Assembly: GCF_033115175.1 (NCBI RefSeq)
Contig: NC_084834.1
Location: forward strand, 37,802,077-37,866,076
Length of the DNA: 64,000 nt
Direction of reading: 5' to 3'
From: Lepus europaeus
Lineage: Eukaryota; Chordata; Mammalia; Lagomorpha; Leporidae
Position 1 is the stretch's first letter, and every line of letters begins with the position of its first letter. The translations under genes and the position numbers were made by a program. The notes below the pieces were generated by a model. That model saw only the letters and a program-made list of their open reading frames with translations, had not been told where the DNA came from and searched no databases. This document shows, piece after piece, positions 22,996-33,130 of the stretch.

Positions 22996-23814
22996 CCCTT
23001 CCTTTTATTTTTAAACCAAACCAAGGACAGAGTTGAATTCATGTATGGCAGAAAGCACATTTGGCCAACTGTGGTATGTATAGCTCCTTGGGTTGTAGGG
23101 ATTGTTGAGTTTGTTAATGCTTGTGTATGGAAAAATGCTGCTTATTGGAGGATACCAGCCATGGTGTACAGCATGTGTGAGCCCCTCCCCCTTCCTGACA
23201 ACCTGCCCAAGTGCAGGGAAGTGATCTCAAAGAGGGTAGCTCTACTCTGCCTCGGTCCCACTTCTTCACCTGTGCATAGCAGCTTTAGAATGCCTCAGAT
23301 GCCTAAGAAACAGGAAAAATAAACTGAAATAAAACTAAAACTGAAAAATAAATCTCATCTCACTATGGTTTTTCCAGATCCTGTAGTTTCTACTGGATGG
23401 CAGCACACTCTACTCTCCCTGGGGGCTGTGGCCTGGCGCTGGCCACAACTTCCTCTCCCATCTTGTAACTTTGGTAAATTGTGCTCCATTCACTCCTTCG
23501 TATACTCATTGGCCACACGCAGTTGAAGAGCTCTGTCCTGGCCAGGCCCTGTGTTAGGGCCAAAGACCAATAAACACAAGTGAATGAGATGGTTACAATA
23601 CAATGGGACAAAGTCAGTGGCAGGGCAAAACAGAGAAGATGGCACGCTCAGAATGGGACAGCCACAGAAAGCTTTCTGCAAAAATGACTCCCCAGCAACA
23701 ATCCCTCTGCAAAAAACAGACTTCTGCCGGCCTGAGAGTGAGTGAAACACAGTCTTGGAGAAATGCAGAGCCTTGGACCTAGGAAGCAACTTAGCATCCT
23801 TGTTACATGGTCTT
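22996..23814. other. Intergenic DNA, nothing recognised
   Basis: Possible short old-repeat fragments. Open frames of about 70-110 codons on the minus strand have no recognisable domain. Confidence 0.45.
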
Positions 23815-23965
23815 TCCACAGTGTGCACTCAGTGGTCAGACAGCCTGAGTTCAAATTCAGTCTCCGCCCCTCCTCGTTTTGTGGGTTGGGGAAAATTCTT
23901 TAAGCTTTCTGTGCCTCAGTTTTTTTCACCAGTGAAATGGGGATAATAATAGAATCTGGGATGGG
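23815..23965 (+). repeat. MIR SINE
   Basis: CAGCCTGAGTTCAAATTCAG, TTTCTGTGCCTCAGTTTTTT and GTGAAATGGGGATAATAATA follow MIR order. Confidence 0.85.
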
Positions 23966-24007
23966 ACATGTCTTCGTGACTGCTAATGATTAAAAGCAAT
24001 TATTTCT

Positions 24008-24285
24008 GGAGTGGGCATTAGGGTGTTTGTATCCCACATCAGAGAGCCTGGCTTTGTTTGAGTCCTTATACACTCCCGATAGCTTCCTGCTATTGCACAC
24101 TGTGAAAGGCAGAAGGTGATGATGGCTCCAATACTTGGGCCCCTGTCACATGCATGGGAGATTTAAACTAAGTTCCCAGCTCCTGGCTTCAGTTTGCTCC
24201 AGCCTCAGTGGTTGTGGGCAATTGGGAGTGAACCCGCGGATGGGAGGTTTCTCTCTCATCAACCCCCCTCCACTCTAAACTAAAA
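24008..24285 (+). repeat. CSINE, old, diverged
   Basis: GGAGTGGGCATTAGGGTGTT at the head, and GGGCAATTGGGAGTGAACCC near the end. The tail is reduced. Confidence 0.8.
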
Positions 24286-26623
24286 CAAGTAGATCGAAAG
24301 TAATTATTTCTAATGTTAGCAGTTTAGTTGATACAGACCTTCAACAAATGAAAACTTTCATACTTTCTTTCAGAAGTCTTCAATATCTTGCATGGCAGCC
24401 AGACCTCATCCAAGTCGATGCCTTATTCTGTTGGATTATTTGGTGCTGAGAGTAGCGGGCTATATGAAATAGAAAGAAAGGCATTTACATTTTTTCTCTG
24501 CTATGAACTTTAAAGAACCTTTCCCTTAATGACCATAAAACCATTATATACATATTAAAACACATGAACGAGAAAACAAACCCCATTCATTCATATAGGT
24601 CTCAAAATTTATGGCACCGTCCAGGGCTTAGTAAACCCCTTAATAAAAAGTGAAAATTAATAGTGTAAGTAGGATCTTGCTAGGGATTTTTAAAAACTTA
24701 AGACGAACTTTTGAAACACCCCTATCCCATTGGGGATGTCACCTGCATACAGTTGGTTCACTAGGTAGAGAGAGATCATTAAAATACCTCCAAGAGGCCA
24801 GAATTCATTAGGCTAGACAGAGTGCTTGCTTCAAAAGTAATGAAAGTCTATATCTTTAAAGGTATTACATAAGATTTTCAGTTAAATAAGGCTGACCTTT
24901 TCCCCTAATAAGGAGGCTTTATTATATAGAGATACATATTACTAGAACATACTCAAAGTACTAACGCTGAAAAGGGCTAGTCAGATTCACCCTTCTGGGA
25001 TTTCTGCCTTTTGTGCGCTACTTCCTCACTACTTAAAAGCCAGAATTCAACACATCCAGCTGAAGCTAGCAAAGAGCCTTGAGCTCTGAGACCTGGTGGT
25101 TCTGGTGGAGCAGAGGGTGGCGGGAGTGTGTGTCTTTCTCTGTGCAACTGTGAATTGGAGTGGATTTGGAACAGCCTGCAGTTTCCTCTCTCTGATACAG
25201 AGCCTCCTATAGTGCGTTCTGTTCTGTGGGATGTAACAGGATTTTGGCAGTGCTCGGTTAAACAAAGTTAAACATGCTTTGCTGTGAGATTTCTTGTGAC
25301 CTTCAATGTGGTAATGAATCCACGAGAGAGATGCGGTACAGATCATCTCCGAAACTTCTGTGGCTCCGAAGCATTTCTGGTGAAACATCTTATGGGACCG
25401 GCTTTTTCAGAATACACTTCAGAACAGCCTATCACAATACATCTGCTGCACTGCTGAAGGGGAAAAGGGTAAGTCAGCGTCAATTCTTCTCGTGGCAGCC
25501 AGTGTCCCGAGGATGTGTCTAAACTGCTGCATGGCCTTGAACAAGCTGGCTCCTGCTGATCGCCTCGTTCCTCGTGGCTCTCCCTCACACTCCCAGGCCT
25601 GGAACAGGGCCATACTGGTGGATTTCCTGATTAACCCTTCCATCTTACCCACCTCCACCCCCGAATCCCGCACTCTTACCTGTCCCCATGCCCACCCAAC
25701 ACACAGCAGTCCCCTCATGGCGTCTCCTGCCCTGATTCTAGGTGGCTGTCACTGAGGTTGGGACTGTGTTGTACACACTGTTAGGCTGGGTACCCAGTGC
25801 CTAACACAGCACCTGGCCCACAGAAGGCCGTCAGTGCAATTTGTGGAATTATTGAAATGGTGACAGTTGAGGGCACACCTCACTGCGAGTGATTCAGCCA
25901 TGCCCGGACCCCACTCTGTAAGAATATGTACCTACGGGCAGCAGAGGGTTCCTACTCTGTCTTAGCCACCCACAAGTATCCTTTTAGGGCACAAGTAAGA
26001 AGCCAGTTGGGTTGATCCACAGTAACCAGAAATGGCACATAGACTTGAATTTTGATACAAAGATCCCTTCTGTCATGGGGACACCAGGGCCTCAGATGAA
26101 CATGGGAAGATGCCACCAGGTTGGCCTAAGGGAAAGAGAATCTGGTTCAACTCCTCAGAACTGCCAACTTGGGCTGAAAGCCAGAGCTGCAGGACAACCT
26201 GGTACAGGTGCCTATTCACCGAGCCCTTCTCTCCTGGGTACCCACAGAGATATCTCCAAAGACTGATGATGCAGCTGTAACAATTTCTTTCTCCTCTCTG
26301 GTATGGAAGCTCAGAATTTCTATTTTGCCATTCAAGGCCATTCAAGGGCAACATTGTTGATGATGTGCCCACAGCTCCCAGCCTCAACTGTTATTTTGCA
26401 GCAGGCTCCCATAAAAGAAAAAGATGACCACACTGTGGGTGCCCAGTAGTGAGAAGGGATTAAAATTGCCTTCCCAGAACTGGGAGTTCTCCATGACTTG
26501 AAGGACTTGTTTAGGGTGGTGCCCTGAAGTAACCACTAAGAAGGCCTGTTTCAAGGTCATTGGAGTAGATTAGCATCTCTAATTCAGGGTGATTGGCTCA
26601 AGACACAAGTATTGTTCACTTTC
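24286..26623. other. 2.3 kb without gene or young repeat
   Basis: Mixed composition. CAGTGCCTAACACAGCACCTGG (about 25796-25817) looks like an old MIR/L2 3' end. The open frames at 25047-25755 overlap on both strands and have no recognisable domain, so I do not call a gene. Confidence 0.5.
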
Positions 26624-26965
26624 TTTTTTTAATTTTTTTTTTTTTTTTTTTTTTGACAGGCAGAGTGGATAGTGAGAGACAGAGAGAAAGGTCTTCCTTT
26701 TTGCCGTTGGTTCACCCTCCAGTGGCCACTGTGGCCGGCTCATCGCGTTGATCTGAAGCCAGGAGCCAGGTGCTTCTCCTGGTCTCCCATGCGGGTGCAG
26801 GGCCCAAGGACTTGGGCCATCCTCTACTGCCTTCCCGGGCCATAGCAGAGAGCTGGCCTGGAAAAGGGGCAACTGGGATAGAATCCGGCGCCCCAACCAG
26901 GACTAGAACCGGTGTGCTGGCGCCGCAAGGCAGAGGATTAGCCTGTTAAGCCACGGCGCCAGCCA
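26624..26965 (-). repeat. CSINE, young, full length
   Basis: A T-rich start leads into GACAGGCAGAGTGGATAGTG, and it ends GCCACGGCGCCAGCC. Duplications TATTGTTCACTTTC and TATTGTTCGCTTTC (26610-26623 and 26966-26979) flank it. This is the last SINE before a 9.3 kb SINE-free zone. Confidence 0.94.
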
Positions 26966-29109
26966 TATTGTTCGCTTTCCACTGCTTCCTTCTAAACACC
27001 TGATACAGTTCGGATGGGATTTCTGACCTCAAGGATGTCAGAGTAGAATCCTGCATAGGTCAGTTTTCTCAAAGACTCTTCTCCCTCTCTTCATCACACA
27101 GGTCCGCCTCTCCCCTCATCTCAGTCTTGAGCTGGGGGCTGCCACTCCCACTGTCTGGAAGAGATGAAAGAGGACAGATACCCCTGTGTGTGTAGAGACA
27201 TCATGTAACAGTCAACGATTATATTTTCAGTATAGAGCCCTCATGCATGAAAATCGGCCAGCCAAGAATACTGAGGTTGTGCGAGATGAGTTGTGAGTGC
27301 GGAGCTCAGGGATCCAGCTGGAAGGGTTCTCTCCCATCCACTGGGCCCCTAAAGGGAAGGATGTAAACCCTTGTGTATTTTGGGGATGCCTCGTGATAGA
27401 GAGGTAACAACTCGATGGTGTTGCTTTATTGTCCCTTTTGTATTTTTCTCAGAATGCGAAACTCAATGAAAATACTAAGTTCTGAGTCACAGGAAAAACT
27501 AGAATGGGAACCCAAGTCTGAAAGCCGAAGACCTGACACCAGGGACCATCAAATACCCTGCACCTGTAAATGAAGTCTTGGATGGGTGATGTGGGCAAGT
27601 GGGGGGAGGAGGGATGAAAGCCGAACCCCAGGGAAGAGACAGCAGGGGGAATGCGGAGTCAGAGCTGTCCCTTTGTGGTGAAGCCATGTGTTTCCTGAGC
27701 TAACAGAGACATTCTACATGCATATGTAAAAAGGACAAAGGCTACTTTTCTATCTCTTTTTTCATATAATTTTTATCACGTCTTATACGTTTTTCGAGTT
27801 TGCATGGACTCATTTGTTGCAAAACTAGTTCAGTTTAATGTTCTGACTGAGACATGAAGGGAACAGGTAGTTTTGATCCAGAAGTTTGCCTATTAACTAT
27901 ATATTCCTCGGAAAAAGTATGGCAATTTGGACAAAGATAATCTCTCCCATTGGTTTTACTACTAGAAGTGAACCTACACCCTCTTAAATCATATTTTGCT
28001 GCTCATTCCACCGTAGAATCCAGTAAATGGTGAAGATATAGTTCACCATATAGAGCTGATTAATTGAAGAAAAATATAACTTCTTATCCCTGACATTATG
28101 AGGTTAGAAATAGCGTCCTATGCTAATCTGCAATGCCAAGAAATGAAGATGGTTTAAATCAGATCTCATGACTAATGCATAAGATCCAAAGTTCTTTTAT
28201 TCCTGGCTATTTTAGCAAACTGGGGTGTATTTTTACCCTAAAAACTAATTCTATAAGATTTATTGAGATAATACAAAATGCTTTATAATTAATACCTCCC
28301 AATCAAGACTCATGGCTTCCTGATGATCACAGAAACTCCAGCAGGGTCTCCATTTTACATATAAAATATTGCATAAACGCAATGCTTTAAGTCAGGATTG
28401 GAGGATTATCTGATCCTTAGAATCAGTAACTGGAAAGATGGTTTCCCTTAATAAAATGAAAGTCTCAATAGCTAACCACTGTCGATATTCCATTTTAATT
28501 GTACTCACTGTGCATTCACTGAAATAGAAAGAAATACATCCAGCAGTAAAGTAAGCCTGTTATTTTTGCTTGTTTTTGTTTTGGTCATGACAAACTGTGA
28601 AATGCTGTGTTTTCCCTATAGTTCCAGTCCATGAAATCTGCAATCTTTCCACTTGATTTACGAAGGACCCTTAATTACGGCTGTCATTAGCACCTAGTGT
28701 TCAAAACAGTCTGTTAAAATGTACTGTTAGTCTCACCTCCAAGTCCCTGCTTGCTTTATTTTAATTTTTTCCAAGGGTAAGTAAAACAATAATTGCTTTA
28801 ATAACAGCAATCACTATGTACAGCGAATTAAATAATATCCCCAGTTCTTGGGTGCTTACTTCCATGCACGCAGAATTCAGTGTGTGAAGACTGGCCTAGA
28901 GTTTGAGCAAGTGTCCATAAGGCGGGTTATCGCGAGCGAGGACTTATCCCTGAGTTTTAAAACCAAGTCACTGATTTGGCTTTTTGTTTCCACATGGATG
29001 GGGATGACAGACAACGGCTGTGAAGCGTCAGTGTTTCTGCCCGGTCATGCACAGTTCTGCAACATAATGCATAAATGTATAACAACAACTTGGGCTCGCT
29101 GGATACCTC
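26966..29109. other. Repeat-poor DNA upstream of the CpG island
   Basis: No SINE, L1 or other clear repeat seen. AT-rich unique sequence from about 27.7 to 28.9 kb includes homeodomain-type cores (ATAATTGCTTTAATAACAG near 28785). A good place for upstream regulatory elements; none can be proven here. Confidence 0.5.
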
Positions 29110-29155
29110 GCTTGGAATAAGGAAACCCCGCCAGGCGCGCCCCCGCGGCCGGCCT

Positions 29156-29163
29156 TGCGCGCG

Positions 29164-29194
<31 letters not shown>
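29156..29194. repeat. (GC)8(AC)11 alternating purine-pyrimidine tract
   Basis: A 39-bp strictly alternating tract has eight GC units followed directly by eleven AC units, at the upstream edge of the CpG island. CG/CA alternation is the classic Z-DNA-prone composition. Confidence 0.92.
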
Positions 29195-29325
29195 CACCCC
29201 ACACGCACAGGTCAAAAGTTGATTCGTTCCCGAGACCCGTGCACAGGCGTCCTTTTCCTCCTTTCTGGCAGCCCAGCCTTTCCCAGGCCAGGGAGTCGTG
29301 AGGCCGGGGGCGCCGGCGCGGCGGG

Positions 29326-29355
29326 GGAGGGCGAGGCGAGGCGAGGCGAGGCGGG
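29326..29355. repeat. GGCGA pentanucleotide microrepeat
   Basis: Consecutive GGCGA units (GCGAGGCGAGGCGAGGCGAG) in the presumed promoter. It is short, GC-rich and probably polymorphic. Confidence 0.8.
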
Positions 29356-29499
29356 CGCCGGTGCCGGTGCGCGCCCGCTCCTGCCGGGTGCGAGTCCGGG
29401 CCGGGTTTTGCGCCGTGTCCCCGGGCCTGTCTCACGGCCTGCAGCCGCCGCCGCTGCCGTGTTTACTGAGCTCGCGCGTCCTGATATCACTCCGCTGGC

Positions 29500-29537
29500 A
29501 TGGAGGAGGAGGAGGAGGTGGAGGAGCGAGAGGAGGA

Positions 29538-29570
<33 letters not shown>

Positions 29571-29586
29571 CGGTGGAGCATTGTGA
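29500..29586 (+). other. uORF 1 in the MAML3 leader: acidic run then ten alanines (28 aa)
   Basis: The ATG at 29500 has G at -3 and G at +4. The frame encodes a Glu-rich stretch (MEEEEEVEEREEE), then ten alanines from an uninterrupted GCG run, then SGGAL and TGA. The stop overlaps the next ATG as TGATG. Whether it is translated depends on the unknown transcription start. Confidence 0.5.
29538..29568 (+). repeat. (GGC)10 trinucleotide repeat in the MAML3 leader
   Basis: A 31-nt uninterrupted GGC/GCG run follows a GAG-rich stretch. A second, imperfect GCG/GCA array lies at 29591-29616. Both are upstream of the MAML3 start codon and are candidates for length polymorphism. Confidence 0.9.
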
Positions 29587-29741
29587 TGGTGGCAGCGGCG
29601 GCGGCGGCAGCGGCAGCCCAGCCGAGCGTTAGGGGCTGCTCTCCGCGCGGCGTTCTGCAAAGGACTTCTCCGATCTACTTTTGCAGCCGCCTCGGACTGT
29701 CCATGTGTTTACCTCCCCCAGCCCGAGGATTCGGTATCTAG
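29586..29741 (+). other. uORF 2 in the MAML3 leader: alanine-rich start (51 aa)
   Basis: The ATG at 29586 shares its A with the TGA of uORF 1. G at -3 and G at +4 make a strong context. It encodes MV followed by nine alanines, then a Ser/Arg/Pro-containing tail ending in GFGI before TAG. A termination-reinitiation arrangement is possible. I recognise no domain. Confidence 0.45.
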
Positions 29742-29752
29742 GTTCCTGTGAA

Positions 29753-29869
29753 ATGCAACTGAGCAGCCAAAGTACTTTGAGAACACGGGGCGGCATAAAC
29801 ACCAAAACTTTTTTGTGGAAGGAAAATGCAATAAGCAAGCTTGCCGTTCTCCGATGCGCGGTGGAGTGA
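29753..29869 (+). other. uORF 3 in the MAML3 leader (38 aa)
   Basis: This ATG frame begins MQLSSQSTLR and ends at TGA at 29867-29869. The context is moderate (G at -3, C at +4). It overlaps another uORF starting at 29854 (44 codons, stop TAG at 29986-29988) in a different frame. No domain is recognisable. Its likely role, if any, is to reduce scanning to the MAML3 start. Confidence 0.35.
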
Positions 29870-30367
29870 GTGTGTGTCGCGCCTGTCCGCACAGGAGGCA
29901 TAGGCTTGTGTGTGTCCATGGGGTGTGTTTTTCGGTACGTAGGGAGAAAACGCTTGCCAACCACCGGAAATCTCCTGGAATTTATTAGAAAATAATGGAT
30001 TATAAAAAGAAGGCAGGAGAGGAGCGCCGCTCGCCTTGAGTTGCAACCCGATTTGCTGCTGGCTCAGTTTGTTGTGATTCTTTTTGTGGATAGGTGTCTG
30101 ATGGTATTCCGATAACACCCCCTTTCCCCCCCCACCCCGAGCTTTACAGTTTTTTTTTTAAAGGAAACAAAAAACCACCCCCAAAATCTCTCCCCCCACC
30201 CTGCTTTTTTTTTTTTTTTCGCCCCGTCGGGATCTCCGTTTGCATCCATGTGCTCGCGTCTCCCCCGCGTTCCACTTAAACTATTTTAATCCTTGGACCC
30301 AAGGAGGAGGCTGATCGGGGGGGTGGATAAAAAAAGTTCTTCCAAAATAGTGTGCCCGGGGAGCAGG

Positions 30368-30814
30368 ATGGGGGATTTCGCAGCCCCCGCTGCTGCCGCG
30401 AATGGCAGTAGTATTTGCATCAACAGCAGCCTCGGCGGGGCCGGGATCGGTGTGAATAATACTCCCAATAGTACTCCCGCTGCTCCGAGTAGCAATCACC
30501 CCGCGGCCGGAGGCTGCGGCGGCGGCGGCGGCGGCTCGGCGGCCGTCCCCAAGCACAGCACCGTGGTCGAGCGGCTCCGCCAGCGCATCGAGGGCTGCCG
30601 GCGGCACCACGTCAACTGCGAGAACAGGTACCAGCAGGCTCAGGTGGAGCAGCTGGAGCTGGAGCGCCGGGACACCGTGAGCCTCTACCAGCGGACCCTG
30701 GAGCAGAGGGCCAAGAAATCGGGCGCCGGCCCCGGCAAGCAGCAGCACCCGAGCAAACCCCAGCAAGATGCGGAGGCTGCCTCGGCGGAGCAGAGGAACC
30801 ACACGCTCATCATG
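30368..30814 (+). CDS. MAML3: MAML3 coding exon 1 (N-terminal 149 residues of Mastermind-like 3)
   Basis: Mastermind-like proteins are nuclear coactivators that complete the Notch intracellular domain/CSL (RBPJ) complex and recruit p300-type acetyltransferases. The exon begins MGDFAAPAAA. Next come an Asn/Ser/Ala-rich leader, a run of six glycines (residues 51-56), and the MamL-1 region (about 61-119, starting PKHSTVVERLRQRIEGC). That region is a long basic/amphipathic helix which in this family lies in the groove between Notch ankyrin repeats and CSL. I assign MAML3 rather than MAML1 or MAML2 because both the leader and the helix read as MAML3. The start ATG has A at -3 and G at +4, and an in-frame TAA at 30287-30289 lies upstream with no other in-frame ATG between. 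The reading ends ...NHTLIM at ATG|gtgagg, a consensus donor in phase 0. The glutamine-rich C-terminal part lies in later exons outside the window. Confidence 0.96.
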
Positions 30815-30823
30815 GTGAGGGCG
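30815..30823 (+). other. MAML3: Splice donor of MAML3 exon 1
   Basis: The sequence ATG|GTGAGGGCG follows the methionine codon at 30812-30814. It matches the GTRAGN donor consensus well. The frame stays open past it only to a stop at 30932-30934, as expected of intron read-through in CpG-rich DNA. The junction is phase 0. Confidence 0.93.
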
Positions 30824-31845
30824 CACTGGCGGCGGGCTCGGGGCGCGCGCGCGCCGGGGGTGGGGAGTGGGGGCGTGGAGCGTCTTACTTGGGGGTACGA
30901 GGGACCGATCTGCACACGGGGTGCGGCGGGCTGAAGCCGAAGGGTTAACGTCAACTTTTCTGAGGGAAAAAAAAAAAAAAAAAAAGCTCCTGGCTGCCGC
31001 TACCTGTTCATCTGTCAGGGTTGTCAGATTTGGGGAGGAGAGGGGGGAAGCCAGTCACGACTGCGAGGGGCGGAGGGAGCCTCGGAGTGAGGTGCGGGAC
31101 AAGTTTCCCCCTCCCTCTCTCGGAGAGTGCACCCCTGAGTGGGAGCCGTGCTCCTCCTCTTCGCCTCTCGCCGCGCCGCCCCAGACCCGTCCCCCTTCGC
31201 CCACCCTCTCGGCACCTCTGCCGGGTGCGGGGAGGAACCGATGCTGTCGCAGACCCCGTGCGGGTACAGGCCCTCGACACCCCTGGCGGGGACGCGGGAG
31301 CCTCTCGCCGCCTCTCCCTAGCTCACCCCTTTGGGGCTGAGAAAAGTCTGAGAATTTTGTGAATGAACTTTGAAGTGGGTGAGAAACGAGCGAGCGAGCG
31401 AGGGCGGCTACGCGCGCGCGGTGCTCGCGGGAGCGCGCGGGTGCGGGGCGCGGGTGCGCTCGGCTCGCCGCTCCAGACTTGGGGCCAGCCCCGGCAGGTG
31501 GAGCCGCGGGCAGGGGGCACGGAGCAGTGGCCCCGGGCGGGGGCGGAGGGGGGACAGCTACGCCCCGGATTTGCGCCAGGAGTCCCCGCCACGCAACTTC
31601 GCTTGGGATGTCTTTTTCTCCCTCCTCGTCCTAAACTTGCCCGCACCCGGCCGGCTCCACTTGTTCCCCCTCCCCCCCCGCACAACCTCCCTCTCCCCCG
31701 CTCCCTGCCAACTTTGCGGGGCTGTCTAATAAGCCCGGAGGAGTGGGAGGTAGCTGGGAGCCGAACGAGGCTTAAATGGCTGGGTGGGTGGGTTCGCCAC
31801 GGGATGAGCAGCCAATGGCTTAACTTCTCGGGGAGGAAGGGACAG

Positions 31846-31982
31846 TTCCCACCCCCCAAACCGGAGCGTGGAGCCCTTTCTCTTATCTCCCCTCTCCCGT
31901 TCTTCGGCTTTCCTTGGGCGAGGGGCCAGGCCGGAAGGCTGGGGAAGGTGTCTGCACCCCTCCCCCCAGCGCGCGGTGGGAA
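31846..31982. promoter_or_regulatory. Pair of CSL/RBPJ-type motifs in intronic CpG island
   Basis: TTCCCAC at 31846-31852 is the reverse complement of GTGGGAA, which occurs forward at 31976-31982. These are CSL consensus cores. They are about 130 bp apart, far wider than the tight paired Notch dimer sites, so any function would be as independent sites. Short motifs like these also occur by chance. Confidence 0.3.
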
Positions 31983-33130
31983 CCGAGGGGCGGCCCCCGC
32001 GCCTCGCTCGGAGGCGCACAGCCCGGCGCGGGCAAGCCGGCTCGGCGTGCAGCCTGGAAACCGCGCACGGCCCCCCGCCCGGGAGCCCTCGGCCACGGGG
32101 GTGGTGTCCGCGCCGCTCGGGCCGGCGCTCCGTGACAAAGAGCCGGCCGGGGGGAGGGGAGCAGAGGCCGCCGCGCGCGCCCCCGCCCCGCACGTGAAGA
32201 GGAACAATTTGTTTATCTTGGGCTTCGAGAAGCCGTCCCTCCTCCCAGTTCTCCGCGGCCGCCGGGCCCCTCCTCCCCGCCTGGTCGGCGCGATCCGGCC
32301 CAGTCCCGCCGGCTGCACCTCCCTCCTCCTCCTCTTCCTCCTTCCCGGCCCCTCCGGCCCGCCCTCCCCCTCCCTTCTGGAACGCGGCCGTGGGGGAGGG
32401 AGCGGGAGGCGCTTTGTCCGCCTCGCGGCCCGGCTCAGCCCCGGGGCCGCCCGGCTGGGAGGGGCGCGGCGCCCGCGACCCTGCCCCACCCCCGCTCCCC
32501 GCCGCGGCCTGGAGGGATAACCCGGGGCCCGGGGCCAGGGAAGGGAGGATTGCGCTCTGCAAACAGGAAGCCGAAACCGGGGCTTCACTGTAGCCTTGCA
32601 GATTGTACCCGGAGGCGGGGCCGGCCCTGCATCTCCGCCGGGGCTCGCGTCCCCCTTGCTCGTACCTGCGCGGCTGCCGCCCCCCGCCCCCACCCCGCCT
32701 CCCAACGCGCCCTCCGCGGGGAGGAGACCACTTTGTGAACCTGAGCCTGAAGGCGGATTCGAAAGGCACGTAGGATGTCGTCCTCGACCGCTCCACGCCC
32801 TCTGTTCGTGTGCGTTACACTGCACGCACACGGATTGCGTAGAAATGGGCTTCTCCGTGCGACCCTCAAATTCGCGTCCTACGGAGTCCCCCCCACCCCT
32901 ATTGAGGAAGGAGGGCGGCCAGGCGCTCCCCGCACCAGTTGGGCGACCCTGGAACAAAAGCTAGCGCCGCTCCAAGGCCGGGTCGCTTTTGGCCACGGCG
33001 AGAGCTGCAGAGTTGGCGACCAGAAAGTTTCCGTGTCGGGGCCCTGTTCTCACGAGGTGCCCCTGTGTGGTCTCTGGAGTAGGGGGTGGCGGGACTCGGG
33101 GTGCGCGCGCCCGAGTGTAGTGTAACCGAC

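Larger units (their letters stand above)
29200..30367 (+). promoter_or_regulatory. MAML3: Presumed MAML3 promoter and long 5' leader
   Basis: This interval lies between the Z-DNA-prone tract and the start codon. No convincing TATA/Inr pair is seen in its GC-rich first half. A TATAAAAA occurs at 30001-30008 but has no other promoter features around it. Many ATGs with short open frames lie before the main start (29500, 29586, 29753, 29854, 29994, 30247), so a transcript starting near 29.3-29.5 kb would be heavily uORF-loaded. The transcription start cannot be fixed from sequence alone. Confidence 0.6.
29110..33130. promoter_or_regulatory. MAML3: CpG island spanning promoter, 5' leader, exon 1 and proximal intron 1
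   Basis: CpG density rises sharply after about 29.1 kb and falls after about 33.1 kb, with dense CG dinucleotides and GC boxes throughout and no interspersed repeat inside. This is typical of a developmental-regulator promoter. The intronic half also has promoter-type motifs: a CCAAT at 31812-31816, a CACGTG E-box near 32192, and GGGCGG-type boxes. An alternative or antisense start there cannot be excluded. Boundaries are estimated by eye. Confidence 0.88.

Noticed and set aside
29075-29632. 185-codon ATG frame through the promoter with a polyArg run
   Set aside because: It starts upstream of the CpG-rich core in probable non-transcribed DNA and its length comes from CA/CG and GGC repeats. 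Kept only as one of the frames of the repeat finding.
30001-30008. TATAAAAA as the MAML3 TATA box
   Set aside because: It lies within the likely leader and has no initiator or conserved context that I can see; CpG-island promoters are usually TATA-less. Not excluded.
30293-30367. In-frame N-terminal extension of MAML3
   Set aside because: The frame is open back to a TAA at 30287-30289 but contains no ATG before 30368, which itself has a strong context.
31323-32957. Open frame of 544 codons on the minus strand (with a 385-codon frame opposite)
   Set aside because: It lies wholly in CpG-island DNA where stop codons are rare on all frames; both strands are open at once, the composition is Arg/Pro/Gly/Ala-rich low complexity, and no domain is seen.
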